A DNA stretch of 64,000 nucleotides from Demequina flava (GCF_000975035.1 NZ_BBRA01000001.1:1197184-1261183), one strand, 5' to 3'; shown: positions 1 to 9,688, counted from the stretch's first letter. Program-made: numbers and translations. The notes: generated from the sequence alone by a model not told the origin.

Positions 1-1059
1 CAGCAGACGGTCAATAACTACCTCGTTGGGTCAAACGCGCCAACGACCGTGACGGTCACGCCGGTGACGGCGCATGAACTTCCGCCCGTCGGGTCAGGGA
101 TTGCACAGGGGGAGTCGCTATCGGTCAGCGCCAATGGAGTTGGCGGTCCGCGCGTGTCTGACGTGACATGGAAGGCGAGCACCGACGGTGCACGCGTCAC
201 GTTCAGCGGCAGCGTGGCAAGTGCCGGGGCGGGCTCTCAGACATGGGTCGGAGTGGCCCTGGAGGGCGAACGTTGCAGCACGTCCGTACAGTCGTCCGGT
301 GGTTCCATGGCAGTCACGGTCGAGGTCGACGCCAACCGTTTGTACGACTACGTGGTGTGCGCGGAGAGCCAGTGGGAAGGTGAGACCTACGGCACCTCGA
401 CAACGCAGGTCGACGGTGTGTACACCTTCGAAGAGCCGAGTCCGCCTCAGGTTGGCGGCTACGGCATCGACAACACGTGTGAGCCGGCGCAGCGGTCGTT
501 TGAGTGCGAAACGGGTTGGGACGCCCCCTCCGTGTCGAGCAGTCCGAGTGGGTTCCAGACCCGCTATATCTACGACGGCGATCGCTCCAACGTGCTGCGG
601 GACTTCACACTGAACAAGAGCTTTGGGCGCACGCCCGACATCGCAGCCGTGTACTGCCCGACCTTCCTTGGGGCAGACGCGCCGTGCAACGGGCCCGCGA
701 CCCCGATTCCCGCGGCCGATTCCTCCCGCGCCTATCCGGTGGCCGTTGAGTTCACTCACTGTTCCGCCCTAGCGGGTACGACATCCGTCGAGATCTCTGG
801 CGGCGGTGCCAATGCCACGGTCGTCGAACAGTGGTGGCAGGCAGGCTCTGGAAGCCAGCAAGCCGTCGAGCCATGGGAGCGCCGATACGCCTCTGTGAGG
901 GTGTCATTCTCGGGCCCGCTGAGCGGGATCACGCCTTGGGAATCTGGCCGACTTCCGTGCAGCGAGATTCCACTGCCGCCCAACCCGACGCCCACGCCCA
1001 CTCCAACAACGTCACCCACGACACCAGCGCCCGATCCCAACGCAGGCGCGGGAAGTTGA
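1..1059 (+). CDS. C-terminal end of a large secreted Ig-like/fibronectin-like repeat protein (partial)
   Basis: The reading frame is open from the first base, so the 5' end lies outside the window; a GTG at 49 is internal and not a credible start. The visible part has Ser/Thr/Gly-rich beta-type sequence with several cysteines and Trp/Tyr positions typical of Ig-like or fibronectin type III modules, and ends in a Pro/Thr tail (PTPTPTPTTSPTT). It stops 46 nt before the MoxR gene. In Micrococcales a very large Ig-like protein commonly heads the MoxR-DUF58-transglutaminase operon, which supports this identity. Function is unknown; a cell-surface or envelope role is inferred. No LPXTG motif or terminal transmembrane helix is visible at the C terminus. 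Confidence 0.7.
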   Translation, partial: QQTVNNYLVGSNAPTTVTVTPVTAHELPPVGSGIAQGESLSVSANGVGGPRVSDVTWKASTDGARVTFSGSVASAGAGSQTWVGVALEGERCSTSVQSSGGSMAVTVEVDANRLYDYVVCAESQWEGETYGTSTTQVDGVYTFEEPSPPQVGGYGIDNTCEPAQRSFECETGWDAPSVSSSPSGFQTRYIYDGDRSNVLRDFTLNKSFGRTPDIAAVYCPTFLGADAPCNGPATPIPAADSSRAYPVAVEFTHCSALAGTTSVEISGGGANATVVEQWWQAGSGSQQAVEPWERRYASVRVSFSGPLSGITPWESGRLPCSEIPLPPNPTPTPTPTTSPTTPAPDPNAGAGS

Positions 1060-1105
1060 CCATGGCCCCTCGACCTTCCGCCTTCGCCACACCCAAGGAG
1101 CACCC

Positions 1106-2071
1106 ATGACTGTTACCGACGAGCAAGTGCAATGGTTCGCCGCGTCCTTTTCCTCGCTGTGCGACAACGTGGAGCGCGCGGTGTTGGGCAAACGACACGT
1201 GGTGGAACTCGCCTTTACCGCGATGATCTCCGAGGGTCACCTGCTCCTCGAGGACGTGCCCGGCACGGGCAAGACGTCCTTGGCCCGCGCCCTCGCCCAA
1301 ACGGTCCGTGGCAGCTCGAGCCGCATCCAGTTCACGCCGGACCTGCTCCCCGGCGATGTCACCGGTATCACCGTGTTCGACCAAAAGCAGGGCAGCTTTG
1401 AGTTCCACGCGGGCCCCATCTTTGCGAACGTGGTGCTCGCAGATGAGATCAACCGTGCCTCCCCCAAGACACAGTCCGCGCTGCTTGAGGTCATGGAGGA
1501 AGGGTCCGTCACGGTTGACGGCGTGACGCGTGAAGCCGGGTCTCCGTTCATGGTCGTGGCGACCCAAAACCCGGTCGAGCAAGCGGGAACCTACGCGCTC
1601 CCCGAAGCCCAGCTGGACCGCTTCATGATGCGTACGTCGCTGGGCTACCCGGACCACGGTGCGACATTGCAGATCCTGGATGCGGGTCGGCCAGTGAAGG
1701 TCACGGTGCCCCAGATCGCCGAACTCCAGACGATCAGCGCCATGACGGCCTTGTCGCGGGAGGTCCACACCAGCCCGCTCATCCTGGATTACATCGCGAG
1801 GATTGTGGACGCGACGCGGTCGGCGACTCAGGTGCGGCTTGGAGTGTCGATGCGCGGCGCTATCTCGCTGTCTCGGGTCGCACGGACGTGGGCGCTTGCC
1901 CGCGGCCGCACGTACGTCACCCCGGACGACGTCAAGGAACTGGCCGAGCCGGTCCTGGCGCACCGACTGATTCTGGACCCCGAGGCTGAGTTCGATGGCG
2001 TGACAGCCACCGCAGTCATTGGCCAGATTCTTCTCGACACCCCTCCCCCGTCTCAGCAGGACCTTCAGTAG
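1106..2071 (+). CDS. MoxR family AAA+ ATPase
   Basis: A 321-residue chaperone-like AAA+ ATPase. Walker A is GTGKT at residues 53-57, Walker B LADEIN at 111-116, followed by the sensor region ATQNPVEQAGTYALPEAQLDRF, all characteristic of MoxR proteins. Length matches the family. An AAGGAG ribosome site at 1095-1100 lies 5 nt before the ATG. The gene is followed after 3 nt by a DUF58 gene and then a transglutaminase-fold membrane protein, the conserved MoxR trio thought to assist folding or metal loading of envelope proteins; the actual client is not known here. Confidence 0.95.
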   Translation: MTVTDEQVQWFAASFSSLCDNVERAVLGKRHVVELAFTAMISEGHLLLEDVPGTGKTSLARALAQTVRGSSSRIQFTPDLLPGDVTGITVFDQKQGSFEFHAGPIFANVVLADEINRASPKTQSALLEVMEEGSVTVDGVTREAGSPFMVVATQNPVEQAGTYALPEAQLDRFMMRTSLGYPDHGATLQILDAGRPVKVTVPQIAELQTISAMTALSREVHTSPLILDYIARIVDATRSATQVRLGVSMRGAISLSRVARTWALARGRTYVTPDDVKELAEPVLAHRLILDPEAEFDGVTATAVIGQILLDTPPPSQQDLQ

Positions 2072-2074
2072 TCC

Positions 2075-3466
2075 ATGACTCCCGCCTCACCCCGGCCGTC
2101 GGGCACCACGCGTACCTATACGAGGACACACCGCACTCGTACGGGTCACACGCATGCCTCGACGCGCACCCACACGCAGTACGCGGAGCAATCCCGTGGG
2201 CGCTGGGTCTCCCTGGGATTGTGGGGACTGCAGGTGGGGCGCTCGTTCACCGATGCGTCGCGACGGGCGTGGGATGCCGTCACGTCGGTGACAACTCCCG
2301 CAGGTTGGGCAGTGATCGTGTGGACGGTCGTCGGCGCGGTGCTTGGATTGGTACTTGGTTGGGGCGAGTTTCTCATCGGCTCCCTCGTGGGCCTGCTGCT
2401 GCTTCTGATCGCCCTGCCGTTCCTCCTGGGTCGCGAATCGTATGAGGTCGACTTCCGGCTCTTGCACGATGCTGTGGTCGCCGGCCACGACGCTCAAGCC
2501 GAGATCGTTGTGCGAAACCAACGTTCCCGGCTCGCGCTACCTGGGCAAGTCGACGTTCCCGTGGGTGCCGGCCTGATCGACTTCCACGTGCCGATGCTGC
2601 GGCGCGACCAGGAGCACCACGAGCCGCTGCTCATCCCGGGCACCCGGCGCGGAATTGTCGATGTGGGGCCGGCCACGACCTCGCGGTCGGACCCCCTCCG
2701 CCTCGTGCAACGCAGCTTTCACTGGGCAGATATCCAGACTCTCTACATCCACCCCGTGACCATCGCCATCCCAAGTACGTCGATGGGCTTCATTCGCGAC
2801 CTTGAGGGCCGCGCCACGCGCACGCTGTCCAACGAGGACATCTCGTTCCACGCTGTGCGCGAGTACGCCCGCGGCGATGCTCAGCGGCAGATTCACTGGA
2901 AGTCAACAGCAAAGACCGGCACGCTCATGGTGCGCCAGTTCGAGGAAACCCGTCGTTCCACGCTGTCGCTTGTGCTCGACCTCAACGAAGCGTCCTACGC
3001 CGATGAAGCCGAATTCGAGATGGCAGTCAGCGCCGTCGGTTCGCTCGGCGTGCGCGCGGTCCGCGACGGGCGTGACGTGCAGGTTGTCGTGTCAGGCGAA
3101 GTGCCGGAGTTCGCGAAGGCCTCCGTGCGCTCCCTCGCACAACTGAATGTCACCACGCCCCGGCGGCTTCTGGACGACCTGTCCGGCGTGGAGTCCTCAC
3201 CCAGTGTGGTCGCGCTTCCCAGCCTGACCCGCATGCTCGTCGAGGTCTCCCAGGAGACATCGCTTGCGTTCTTGGTGACCGGATCGCGAGCTCCGCTTGC
3301 TGACCTCAGTTCCGCAGCATCGGCCTTCCCGGTGGATGTTGCCGTCGCCGCGGTGGTGTGTGATCCCGAAACGGAACCGGGCATGCACGCCATTGGACGC
3401 ACCCGCGTCCTGAACCTCGGCATCGTCGATGACCTGCGACACCTGCTGGCGAGGTCCGCAGCATGA
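2075..3466 (+). CDS. DUF58 domain protein (MoxR partner)
   Basis: A 463-residue protein beginning with a basic, Thr/Arg/His-rich cytoplasmic segment (about 1-60), then two close hydrophobic helices (about 75-120), and a soluble C-terminal part. The DUF58 signature with the pattern REYARGD...QIHWKSTAKTG lies near residues 262-283, and the region after it resembles a von Willebrand A fold. It starts 3 nt after the MoxR stop and its stop overlaps the next start by 4 nt, so it is translationally coupled in the cluster. DUF58 proteins act together with MoxR ATPases; the molecular role is not established. Confidence 0.93.
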   Translation: MTPASPRPSGTTRTYTRTHRTRTGHTHASTRTHTQYAEQSRGRWVSLGLWGLQVGRSFTDASRRAWDAVTSVTTPAGWAVIVWTVVGAVLGLVLGWGEFLIGSLVGLLLLLIALPFLLGRESYEVDFRLLHDAVVAGHDAQAEIVVRNQRSRLALPGQVDVPVGAGLIDFHVPMLRRDQEHHEPLLIPGTRRGIVDVGPATTSRSDPLRLVQRSFHWADIQTLYIHPVTIAIPSTSMGFIRDLEGRATRTLSNEDISFHAVREYARGDAQRQIHWKSTAKTGTLMVRQFEETRRSTLSLVLDLNEASYADEAEFEMAVSAVGSLGVRAVRDGRDVQVVVSGEVPEFAKASVRSLAQLNVTTPRRLLDDLSGVESSPSVVALPSLTRMLVEVSQETSLAFLVTGSRAPLADLSSAASAFPVDVAVAAVVCDPETEPGMHAIGRTRVLNLGIVDDLRHLLARSAA

Positions 3467-6036
3467 GTCGACGCAGAGGTCCCCGGAAGCAGCCACTGAT
3501 GGGCTGGAGCCCCACGCTGATCAACGCCGGCTTCATGGTGGCAATCGGCGCGGTCGCCGCGTGGACCTTGTACCCCGTGTACGAGTCGATGCGATTCGTG
3601 GCAGTGGCGGCGCTCGCGATCCTTGGCGGCGCGGCCATCGCGGTTGTCGCCGCGCGTCGTGGATGGGGCGCCATGGGCATCTCGCTCTCCACCCTCGCCC
3701 TGTACGCCATCGGCGGCCTCGCGCTCGCGATCCCGGGTTCCACGAGCGGCGTCGACACTGCTCTGCAAGCTGGGATCGAGCTCGTTCGTGGGCCGGTCAC
3801 GGGGTGGATGGACATCGTGACGCTTCCGCTTCCGCTCGGCGAGTACCGGGCGACGTTGGTTCCTGTCTATGCGCTCTTCTTGCTGACGTCAGTGTGGGCG
3901 ACAACGGTCGCGCTGACATCGAAGCAGCGCTGGGGTGGCGCGGCAATCGTGCTCGCTGGCCAGCAGGCCGTCGTCATTGCCATCGGGCCTGCGACTCGTG
4001 CCGACGCCTACGCCTGGGCCCCATGGGGCGTCTTCGTGAGCCACGAGTTTGTCGTCGGGCTGGCTGCCTTCGGATTGGTGCTTGCGTGGTTTGCGTGGAG
4101 GTCCGCGTGGGCTCGTCGTGCTGCAATCCTGAGGGCCCAGGGGGCCAGCGGAGTCCGGCTAGTCCGCGGCACCACCACGACTGCCATGACGGGTGCGGGC
4201 GCAGTGATGGCGATGGTGGCCGTCGCCACCGGCGCGGGACTGCTGATTGCAGGTCCTATCTCGGCCGCGACCCCGCGAGAGGTAGCTCGCAGCGTGGTGG
4301 ACCCCCAACTCACTGTGGACTCGGCCGTGACGCCCCTGGCGGGATACCGCTCGTTCTTCGCCCCCGCCCAGTACGACACGGTGCTGTTCTCCGTGACCGT
4401 GGAGGAGGGCTCCGCTGACCGCGTGCGAGTCGCGACTCTGCCGTACTTCGATGGCGAAGCTTACACGGCGTCCGCTCCCGCAGAGGTGGAGCCCTCCCGC
4501 TTTGAGCGAGTGCCGTCCACGGTCCAGGTCGACGTACCCGGCGAGCGCGTTGACGCCGCAGTGGAGATAGTCGGCGGCAGCGGAATTTGGGTGCCCGTCG
4601 TGGGTCAATTGGAGAGCGTGACGTTCTCTGGTGCACGTCGCAGCCAGTTGGTCGATTCGTTCTACTACCAGCGCGAATCTGGCGCGGCGGTGGTGTCCCT
4701 GGAGGGCGGACTCACCGCTGGAGACGGATACGACCTCCAGGCGACGGTGCCGGCGCCACGCCAACTGAGCGACCTGGGTGAGCCCCCGCAGGCCGGAACG
4801 GTTTCCCCGGCGCTGATCCCCGATTCTTTGCGTGACTGGGTGGCGAACCAAGAGGTTTCTTCCGATGGCGCCGGTCTCGCGGAACTCGTCACCCGCCTGC
4901 GTGAGCGCGGCTACCTCAGCCACAGTCTGGAACAGCCCGATGGGGACGCTGTGTGGGCTACTGACTTGGAGTCGTACACGTTCGTGTCGTCGGCTGCGGG
5001 GCACTCGCGGGACCGGATCGACCGGCTGTTCACGGCGCTCAATGCGCGTGAGGCGGAGGTCGGCAGTGACGCCGACAACGCGGAGCTGGTCGCAGCCGCG
5101 GGAGACGACGAACAGTTCGCGACGGCGGTGGCGCTGATCGCCTCTGAGATGGGCTTCTCATCGCGCGTCGTGCTGGGCGCTCGTCTCGAGAACACGGATC
5201 CCGCGGGCTTTGCCGGTCCCGCTTGCGACGGCGGCGAATGCCGCGGCCAGAACATGTCCGCATGGGTCGAGGTCCAAAGCGCCGACGGCGCGTGGGTGCC
5301 GGTGGATGTGACCCCGCAGCACGCCAATCCCGTGTCTCCGGATGTGACGACGCAGCGTGACCCGGAGTTTGCTTCACCCCTTGACCCTGAGACAGCCGAG
5401 GAAATTGTCCCGCCCTCGAGCCAGCGCGGCACCGTCGATTCGGAAGAGCCGCCGCCCACGGCTGAAGAAGAGGGGAAGGCCTGGCTCGGCCCCGCCGTGC
5501 GCATCGCCGCCGTGAGTGTCGTGGGATTGCTCGTGCTGCTCGGGCCCATCTTCGTGATCTTGATCTGGAAGGGCGTCCGCCGCAGCCGGCGTCGCAACGG
5601 CGATCCGGCGCACGCCGTCCACGGCGGTTGGGACGAGTACCTCGACACGGCAGTCGATGCGGGGCTAGAGCCGATGCCAATGGCAACGAGAGCGGAAGTC
5701 GCAGCCGCGTATGGCACGGCAAACGCCGTGGCTCTCGCGCGGTCCACGGACAAGGCCACCTTCTCCGGTCGACAGGTGGAACCCGAGGACGTCGAGGAGT
5801 TCTGGGAGCACCTAGAGCAGGACCGGCAGGAGTGGCTTTCGCAGCGCGGGTGGTGGTCGCGAATGCGCATGCGGGTCTCGCTGCGTTCGATGTGGCATGC
5901 GACTGCAAATACGCCGGACGCTCACGCCGCGCCGAGTGAGGGTCAGCGCGTCAACTGGAGAAGCGACCACACTAGTGCCACGGGGACGCACCGCGGACGG
6001 GCGCGCAACCGCACCAAGACCCGTCCTGGTCGCTAG
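3463..6036 (+). CDS. TgpA-like transglutaminase-fold membrane protein, probably catalytically inactive
   Basis: An 857-residue protein with about seven N-terminal membrane helices (to about residue 275), an extracytoplasmic transglutaminase-like domain (about 490-625), one further helix (about 680-705) and a cytoplasmic tail with a DUF4129-like part. In the core the usual catalytic Cys position reads DDEQFATA (Asp549) and the usual His of HAWVEV is Ser599 (NMSAWVEV); the Asp of the WVPVDVTP strand is kept. So the Cys-His-Asp triad is incomplete and peptide crosslinking is unlikely. The ATG overlaps the DUF58 stop by 4 nt. It is the third member of the MoxR trio. Confidence 0.88.
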   Translation: MSRRRGPRKQPLMGWSPTLINAGFMVAIGAVAAWTLYPVYESMRFVAVAALAILGGAAIAVVAARRGWGAMGISLSTLALYAIGGLALAIPGSTSGVDTALQAGIELVRGPVTGWMDIVTLPLPLGEYRATLVPVYALFLLTSVWATTVALTSKQRWGGAAIVLAGQQAVVIAIGPATRADAYAWAPWGVFVSHEFVVGLAAFGLVLAWFAWRSAWARRAAILRAQGASGVRLVRGTTTTAMTGAGAVMAMVAVATGAGLLIAGPISAATPREVARSVVDPQLTVDSAVTPLAGYRSFFAPAQYDTVLFSVTVEEGSADRVRVATLPYFDGEAYTASAPAEVEPSRFERVPSTVQVDVPGERVDAAVEIVGGSGIWVPVVGQLESVTFSGARRSQLVDSFYYQRESGAAVVSLEGGLTAGDGYDLQATVPAPRQLSDLGEPPQAGTVSPALIPDSLRDWVANQEVSSDGAGLAELVTRLRERGYLSHSLEQPDGDAVWATDLESYTFVSSAAGHSRDRIDRLFTALNAREAEVGSDADNAELVAAAGDDEQFATAVALIASEMGFSSRVVLGARLENTDPAGFAGPACDGGECRGQNMSAWVEVQSADGAWVPVDVTPQHANPVSPDVTTQRDPEFASPLDPETAEEIVPPSSQRGTVDSEEPPPTAEEEGKAWLGPAVRIAAVSVVGLLVLLGPIFVILIWKGVRRSRRRNGDPAHAVHGGWDEYLDTAVDAGLEPMPMATRAEVAAAYGTANAVALARSTDKATFSGRQVEPEDVEEFWEHLEQDRQEWLSQRGWWSRMRMRVSLRSMWHATANTPDAHAAPSEGQRVNWRSDHTSATGTHRGRARNRTKTRPGR

Positions 6037-6057
6037 AAGGAGAAGATCGAGTCAAGC

Positions 6058-8028
6058 ATGTACATCGCACTTGTGGCGCTTGCCGGCGCGGCGCTCATCA
6101 ACCTGGTGTGGATGGGCCTGGCGCTCGGCAGCGTGCTGTCGAAGGTAGGCATGTCTCGCGGACTCGCGTTCATTCCGATCTGGCGCTGGGTTGCCGCTGC
6201 GCAAGCCGCAAGATTGTCAGCTGTGCCTGTCGCCCTTGCCCGTGGGATCGCGTTCCTTGGCGGCGCAGTCGCGGTAGCCGGTGCCATTATTGCGGCGGCC
6301 GATGCTGGCGATGTATCGCTCGCGCGCACCCTGATCGTCGTGGGCTGCACCGTATGGGTCGTGGGCACGATCGTGGGGTGGGCCCTGTGGATCTTCGGTT
6401 CCGGAACCATCGAGTTGCGCCTTCAAGCGCCCGCGGCGCTGAGTTGGGTGGCCGCAGTGTCGCCCGTGATTTGGGCATCGATCGTGGGCTGGGGTCCGTA
6501 CTCGATGGCCGGACGAACGGCGGAAGCGGCCCGGGCGGCCGCGCGTACCCGGGAGGATTCATCTCCGCGACAGCCCGCAAGCGATGCTGTGCCGGCTGCT
6601 GTCCCCGATGTCGAAACGGCAGACGCTGATGCTCCTTTGACTGAGCCCGCTGATGTGGGCGAAGAGGTTCCTCGGTGGGGTGCCGCCGATGTCGCCCCCG
6701 GCGCTGAGACGGTTTCCACGCAACCTGAGCCCTCGGCGCAGCCAGAGCCAGCAGGCGGGTACACGCGCGTGCCTTCCCCTCCGTCGGTTGAAGAGCCCCC
6801 TGGAGATTCTGCGGACGTGCCTGGGGTGCCAGAGGAGCCAAAAGCTGTCGAGCCCGACGCCGTGTCGCTACCCCCGGGTTGGGCGCCCGTCAGTACAGAT
6901 GCGATTGAGCAGGACACGCCCGCTGAAGAGATAGGGGAGGCCCCTGCGCCAGACCCGGATGAGTCGGCAGGTCCATCGGACGAGGACGCGGACGAGCAGG
7001 TCGACGACGACAGCGCGGCCCCTGCTATCGAGTCGCCTCCTGAAGTACTCGCCGAACCGCCTGCGACCTCCTCGCCAGAGAGCCCGCCCGCCTCGGGCAC
7101 CGTCCCCGCGGTGTCGCCGTATTTGGGCGCCCCGACCGGCGCCACGCCGATCGTGCAGCAGCCGCCTGCCCCGAGCCCTGCTTCTCCACCCGCCGTCTCG
7201 TCCTACGCGGCTACGGAACCAGTCAGCGCGCCTGAGCCCGATTGGCTGGTGCAGGCGCGGGCAGATGCGGCAGCAGCCGCTCGACGCGAGAACGAAGTGC
7301 AGGCCGAAGCGCAGGCCGCAGCACAGGCCACTGAGGTCAGCGAAGCCGCGGAAGCCACGCCCGCTCGCGCCGATGCCCGTGTCATCCCAACCGCAGAGCC
7401 GGTAGCTGAAGCAACGGCTCACGAGGGCGCCATCGAAGACGGAACCGGCGCAGAACCCGGGAGCGACGCCGTGCGGGACGTGACGGCGAGCGCGGACTTC
7501 ACCCCAGCATCGGCCCCTGTGGAGGCCCCCGAACCTGAACCGGAGGCCGCCCCCGCACGCGTGGACCCCCTCCCGACGGCGCCGATTCCCATTCGCGCCA
7601 CCATGCCGCCGGCCACCTCGGCGGTGCCCATCGTGCCCGCTTCGCCCGGCTCGGCACATGGTGATGAGGACGATGACTTCACAGTCATCGCTACGCGTCG
7701 GCGCGTGACTGCGCGGCTAGAAGTTGATGGCGGCGAATCCTATGACCTCGTCGGCGACAGGGTCACGGTGGGTCGACTGAGCGCCGCCGTCGAGGACGTC
7801 GTGGGGATCGTCGACGCGACGCGGACCATGTCGAAGCGTCACGCGACCCTCACCCGTGTCGACGGGGTGTGGCACATCGAGGATCTCGAATCGACGAACG
7901 GAACGTATCTACGCAACGAGGCCGGTCGCGAAACCGAGGTTGCCCCAGGCACCATGGCACCCATCCGCGGCGTCGTCATTCTGGGCGACCTTGAAGCGCG
8001 CATCCTCGATATCGAGGGCGGCCAGTGA
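6058..8028 (+). CDS. Membrane protein with C-terminal FHA domain
   Basis: A 656-residue protein. Residues 1-155 contain several hydrophobic helices (first at 1-25); 160-535 is a long Pro/Glu/Ala-rich linker; an FHA phosphothreonine-binding domain occupies about 550-645, with the S..RH (MSKRHATL) and N-G (LESTNGTYL) binding positions present. Directly before the FHA domain is an acidic DDDFTVIATRR motif (Thr about 542), the same kind of motif repeated in the protein two genes downstream; it may be a kinase site that binds the FHA domain. Its stop overlaps the GTG start of the PP2C phosphatase. No Ser/Thr kinase is encoded in the window. Confidence 0.88.
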   Translation: MYIALVALAGAALINLVWMGLALGSVLSKVGMSRGLAFIPIWRWVAAAQAARLSAVPVALARGIAFLGGAVAVAGAIIAAADAGDVSLARTLIVVGCTVWVVGTIVGWALWIFGSGTIELRLQAPAALSWVAAVSPVIWASIVGWGPYSMAGRTAEAARAAARTREDSSPRQPASDAVPAAVPDVETADADAPLTEPADVGEEVPRWGAADVAPGAETVSTQPEPSAQPEPAGGYTRVPSPPSVEEPPGDSADVPGVPEEPKAVEPDAVSLPPGWAPVSTDAIEQDTPAEEIGEAPAPDPDESAGPSDEDADEQVDDDSAAPAIESPPEVLAEPPATSSPESPPASGTVPAVSPYLGAPTGATPIVQQPPAPSPASPPAVSSYAATEPVSAPEPDWLVQARADAAAAARRENEVQAEAQAAAQATEVSEAAEATPARADARVIPTAEPVAEATAHEGAIEDGTGAEPGSDAVRDVTASADFTPASAPVEAPEPEPEAAPARVDPLPTAPIPIRATMPPATSAVPIVPASPGSAHGDEDDDFTVIATRRRVTARLEVDGGESYDLVGDRVTVGRLSAAVEDVVGIVDATRTMSKRHATLTRVDGVWHIEDLESTNGTYLRNEAGRETEVAPGTMAPIRGVVILGDLEARILDIEGGQ

Positions 8029-8852
8029 GCGCGACCGGAATGTGGTCGTCGGGCGCGGGCGCGACGGATCAGGGTCCACGCGCGCGCAACGAGGACTCGT
8101 ACCTCAGCGAGGGCGCCGTCCACATCGTCGCTGATGGCATGGGCGGGCATCAGGCCGGGGCGGCCGCGAGCAACGCGGTGGTCGACGTCTTCCGAGAGCT
8201 CGCCCACGAGGTTCCGGTGCGCCCCGAGCGCATTGCTGAGGCGGTCGTGAAGTCCCAACAGGCTGTCCTGTCCGTGGCGCGCAGCGTGGGCGGAGAGTCG
8301 GGAACGACGCTCACGGGCGCGATCGCCGTGGAGTACGCCGGCGCACCGTGGTGGATGGTGATCAACGTCGGCGACTCGCGGACGTACCTGGTTCATGGCG
8401 GGCAGGCGTATCAAATCACTCGCGACCATTCGCACGTCCAGGAGCTCGTCGACGCGGGGCGCATCACCGCTGCACAGGCTGAGGGGCACCCCGACAGCAA
8501 CATCATCACGCGCGCGATTGGAGACGGGCTTCCCGATTTCGATGCGTGGCTCGTTCCCGTGGTGCCCGGATCGCGGATCGTGGTGGCCAGTGACGGCCTG
8601 ACAAAGGTGGTGCGCGGCGCCAGCATCGGCGCGATTGCATCGCTCGCGGGCACTCCCCAGGAAGCGGCCGAGCGCCTGGTCGACGCCGCCCTCGCGCTCG
8701 CGACGAACGACAACGTGACGGTCGTGGTTGCCGACGCGAGCGACGTCACAACACCCCCCGGCGTGGATGTCGCGCCATGGACCTTGTGGGGCGCGCATGT
8801 GGATGCAGGTGATGACACGACGCAGACCTCGCACCGGAGGACGCGCGTATGA
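8025..8852 (+). CDS. PP2C family protein serine/threonine phosphatase
   Basis: A 275-residue PPM-type phosphatase. The metal-binding signature DGMGGH is near residues 37-42, followed by GDSRTYL and the late DNVTVVV motif with the last metal Asp, in the expected order. The GTG start overlaps the FHA stop (GTGA), and its own stop overlaps the next ATG, so FHA, phosphatase and the following gene are made together. It probably removes phosphates put on FHA-partner proteins by a Hanks-type kinase encoded elsewhere. Confidence 0.93.
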   Translation: MSATGMWSSGAGATDQGPRARNEDSYLSEGAVHIVADGMGGHQAGAAASNAVVDVFRELAHEVPVRPERIAEAVVKSQQAVLSVARSVGGESGTTLTGAIAVEYAGAPWWMVINVGDSRTYLVHGGQAYQITRDHSHVQELVDAGRITAAQAEGHPDSNIITRAIGDGLPDFDAWLVPVVPGSRIVVASDGLTKVVRGASIGAIASLAGTPQEAAERLVDAALALATNDNVTVVVADASDVTTPPGVDVAPWTLWGAHVDAGDDTTQTSHRRTRV

Positions 8853-9589
8853 GTGACGGCTCGGTCCCGACTGCCGGCGCCGGACGCACGGGCCAGGACG
8901 ACGGCGACGAGACCGTGGTGTCCAAGCGCCGTGCCACAGAGGACGACGTGACGGTTGTCTCCCCGCGACGCGCTCGTACGGGCGAGCCGGACGGCGACGC
9001 GACCGTCGTGTCGCCCAGGCGCCGGGTAGACGCCGACGACAGCGCCAGCGGTGACGATGCGACCGCCGTGTCGGAGCGGCGTGCTGCACGGTCCGGGTCG
9101 GCCTCACCGCCCGCATCGTCTGCACCGGTCCCATCGCCGGAGCCAGCCTCACCCGCTGCTCCACCCGACGTCACGACGCGCACCGCGGCCAGCCCGGACA
9201 ACGTCGCGACCGCCCCCATCGCCCCTCCGGCCTGGCGAGCGCGCCGCAGTTCGCCGACCAGCGCCTTGCCGCCCGGGTATGAGCTTCCGGCCGGTGCTGG
9301 GGTCACCTCAGCATCGGTCCACTCCGGTGAGAAGGAAGCGGCCTACCGTCCACGCGAGGCTCCTGCCGCGAAGGAAGCACTGTCCAGCGACCCCGCCAGC
9401 GACCAGGCCGCGGACAACCCCGCTCACGGTCAAGCGGTCGATCAGGTCCTGTCTCCTCAGGAGGCATCACACAAGCGTGCGAAGGCGCGCCGCGTCCGGC
9501 TGGTCACTGCGGTTGTGGCGACCTGCGTTGGAGTCGCGGTGGTCGCGGCGCTGGTGGTCGCAGGGTTCGCCATTGCGAGCGCAGGCTAG
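8849..9589 (+). CDS. Tail-anchored membrane protein with four DxTVVSxRR-type motifs
   Basis: A 246-residue protein with no recognised family. The first 80 residues hold four spaced copies of an acidic-Thr-basic motif: ETVVSKRR, VTVVSPRR, ATVVSPRR and ATAVSERR (Thr 22, 35, 52, 72). The middle is Pro/Ala-rich and disordered looking, and a single membrane helix ends the protein (about 216-244). It overlaps the PP2C stop by 4 nt. The same motif occurs just before the FHA domain two genes upstream, so these threonines are likely phosphorylation sites read by FHA domains; this is inference from motif and context. Confidence 0.75.
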   Translation: MSDGSVPTAGAGRTGQDDGDETVVSKRRATEDDVTVVSPRRARTGEPDGDATVVSPRRRVDADDSASGDDATAVSERRAARSGSASPPASSAPVPSPEPASPAAPPDVTTRTAASPDNVATAPIAPPAWRARRSSPTSALPPGYELPAGAGVTSASVHSGEKEAAYRPREAPAAKEALSSDPASDQAADNPAHGQAVDQVLSPQEASHKRAKARRVRLVTAVVATCVGVAVVAALVVAGFAIASAG

Positions 9590-9676
9590 GGGCGTCGAGC
9601 GGTTCGGTTCGGTCGCTCCTCGACATTCCGGAAGCCCGGTACGGCGCCGGTGCGCCCCGCAACAAGAGCAATCGCG

Positions 9677-9682
9677 TAGGTT
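9677..9682 (+). promoter_or_regulatory. Leaderless -10 element of gcvT
   Basis: TAGGTT fits TANNNT and lies 6 nt before the GTG start, with no Shine-Dalgarno sequence in between, so transcription probably begins at the start codon. No convincing -35 element was seen. Confidence 0.55.
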
Positions 9683-9688
9683 GGAATC

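Noticed and set aside
9590..9688. Glycine riboswitch upstream of gcvT
   Set aside because: Only 99 bp, no recognisable aptamer core, and gcvT appears leaderless.
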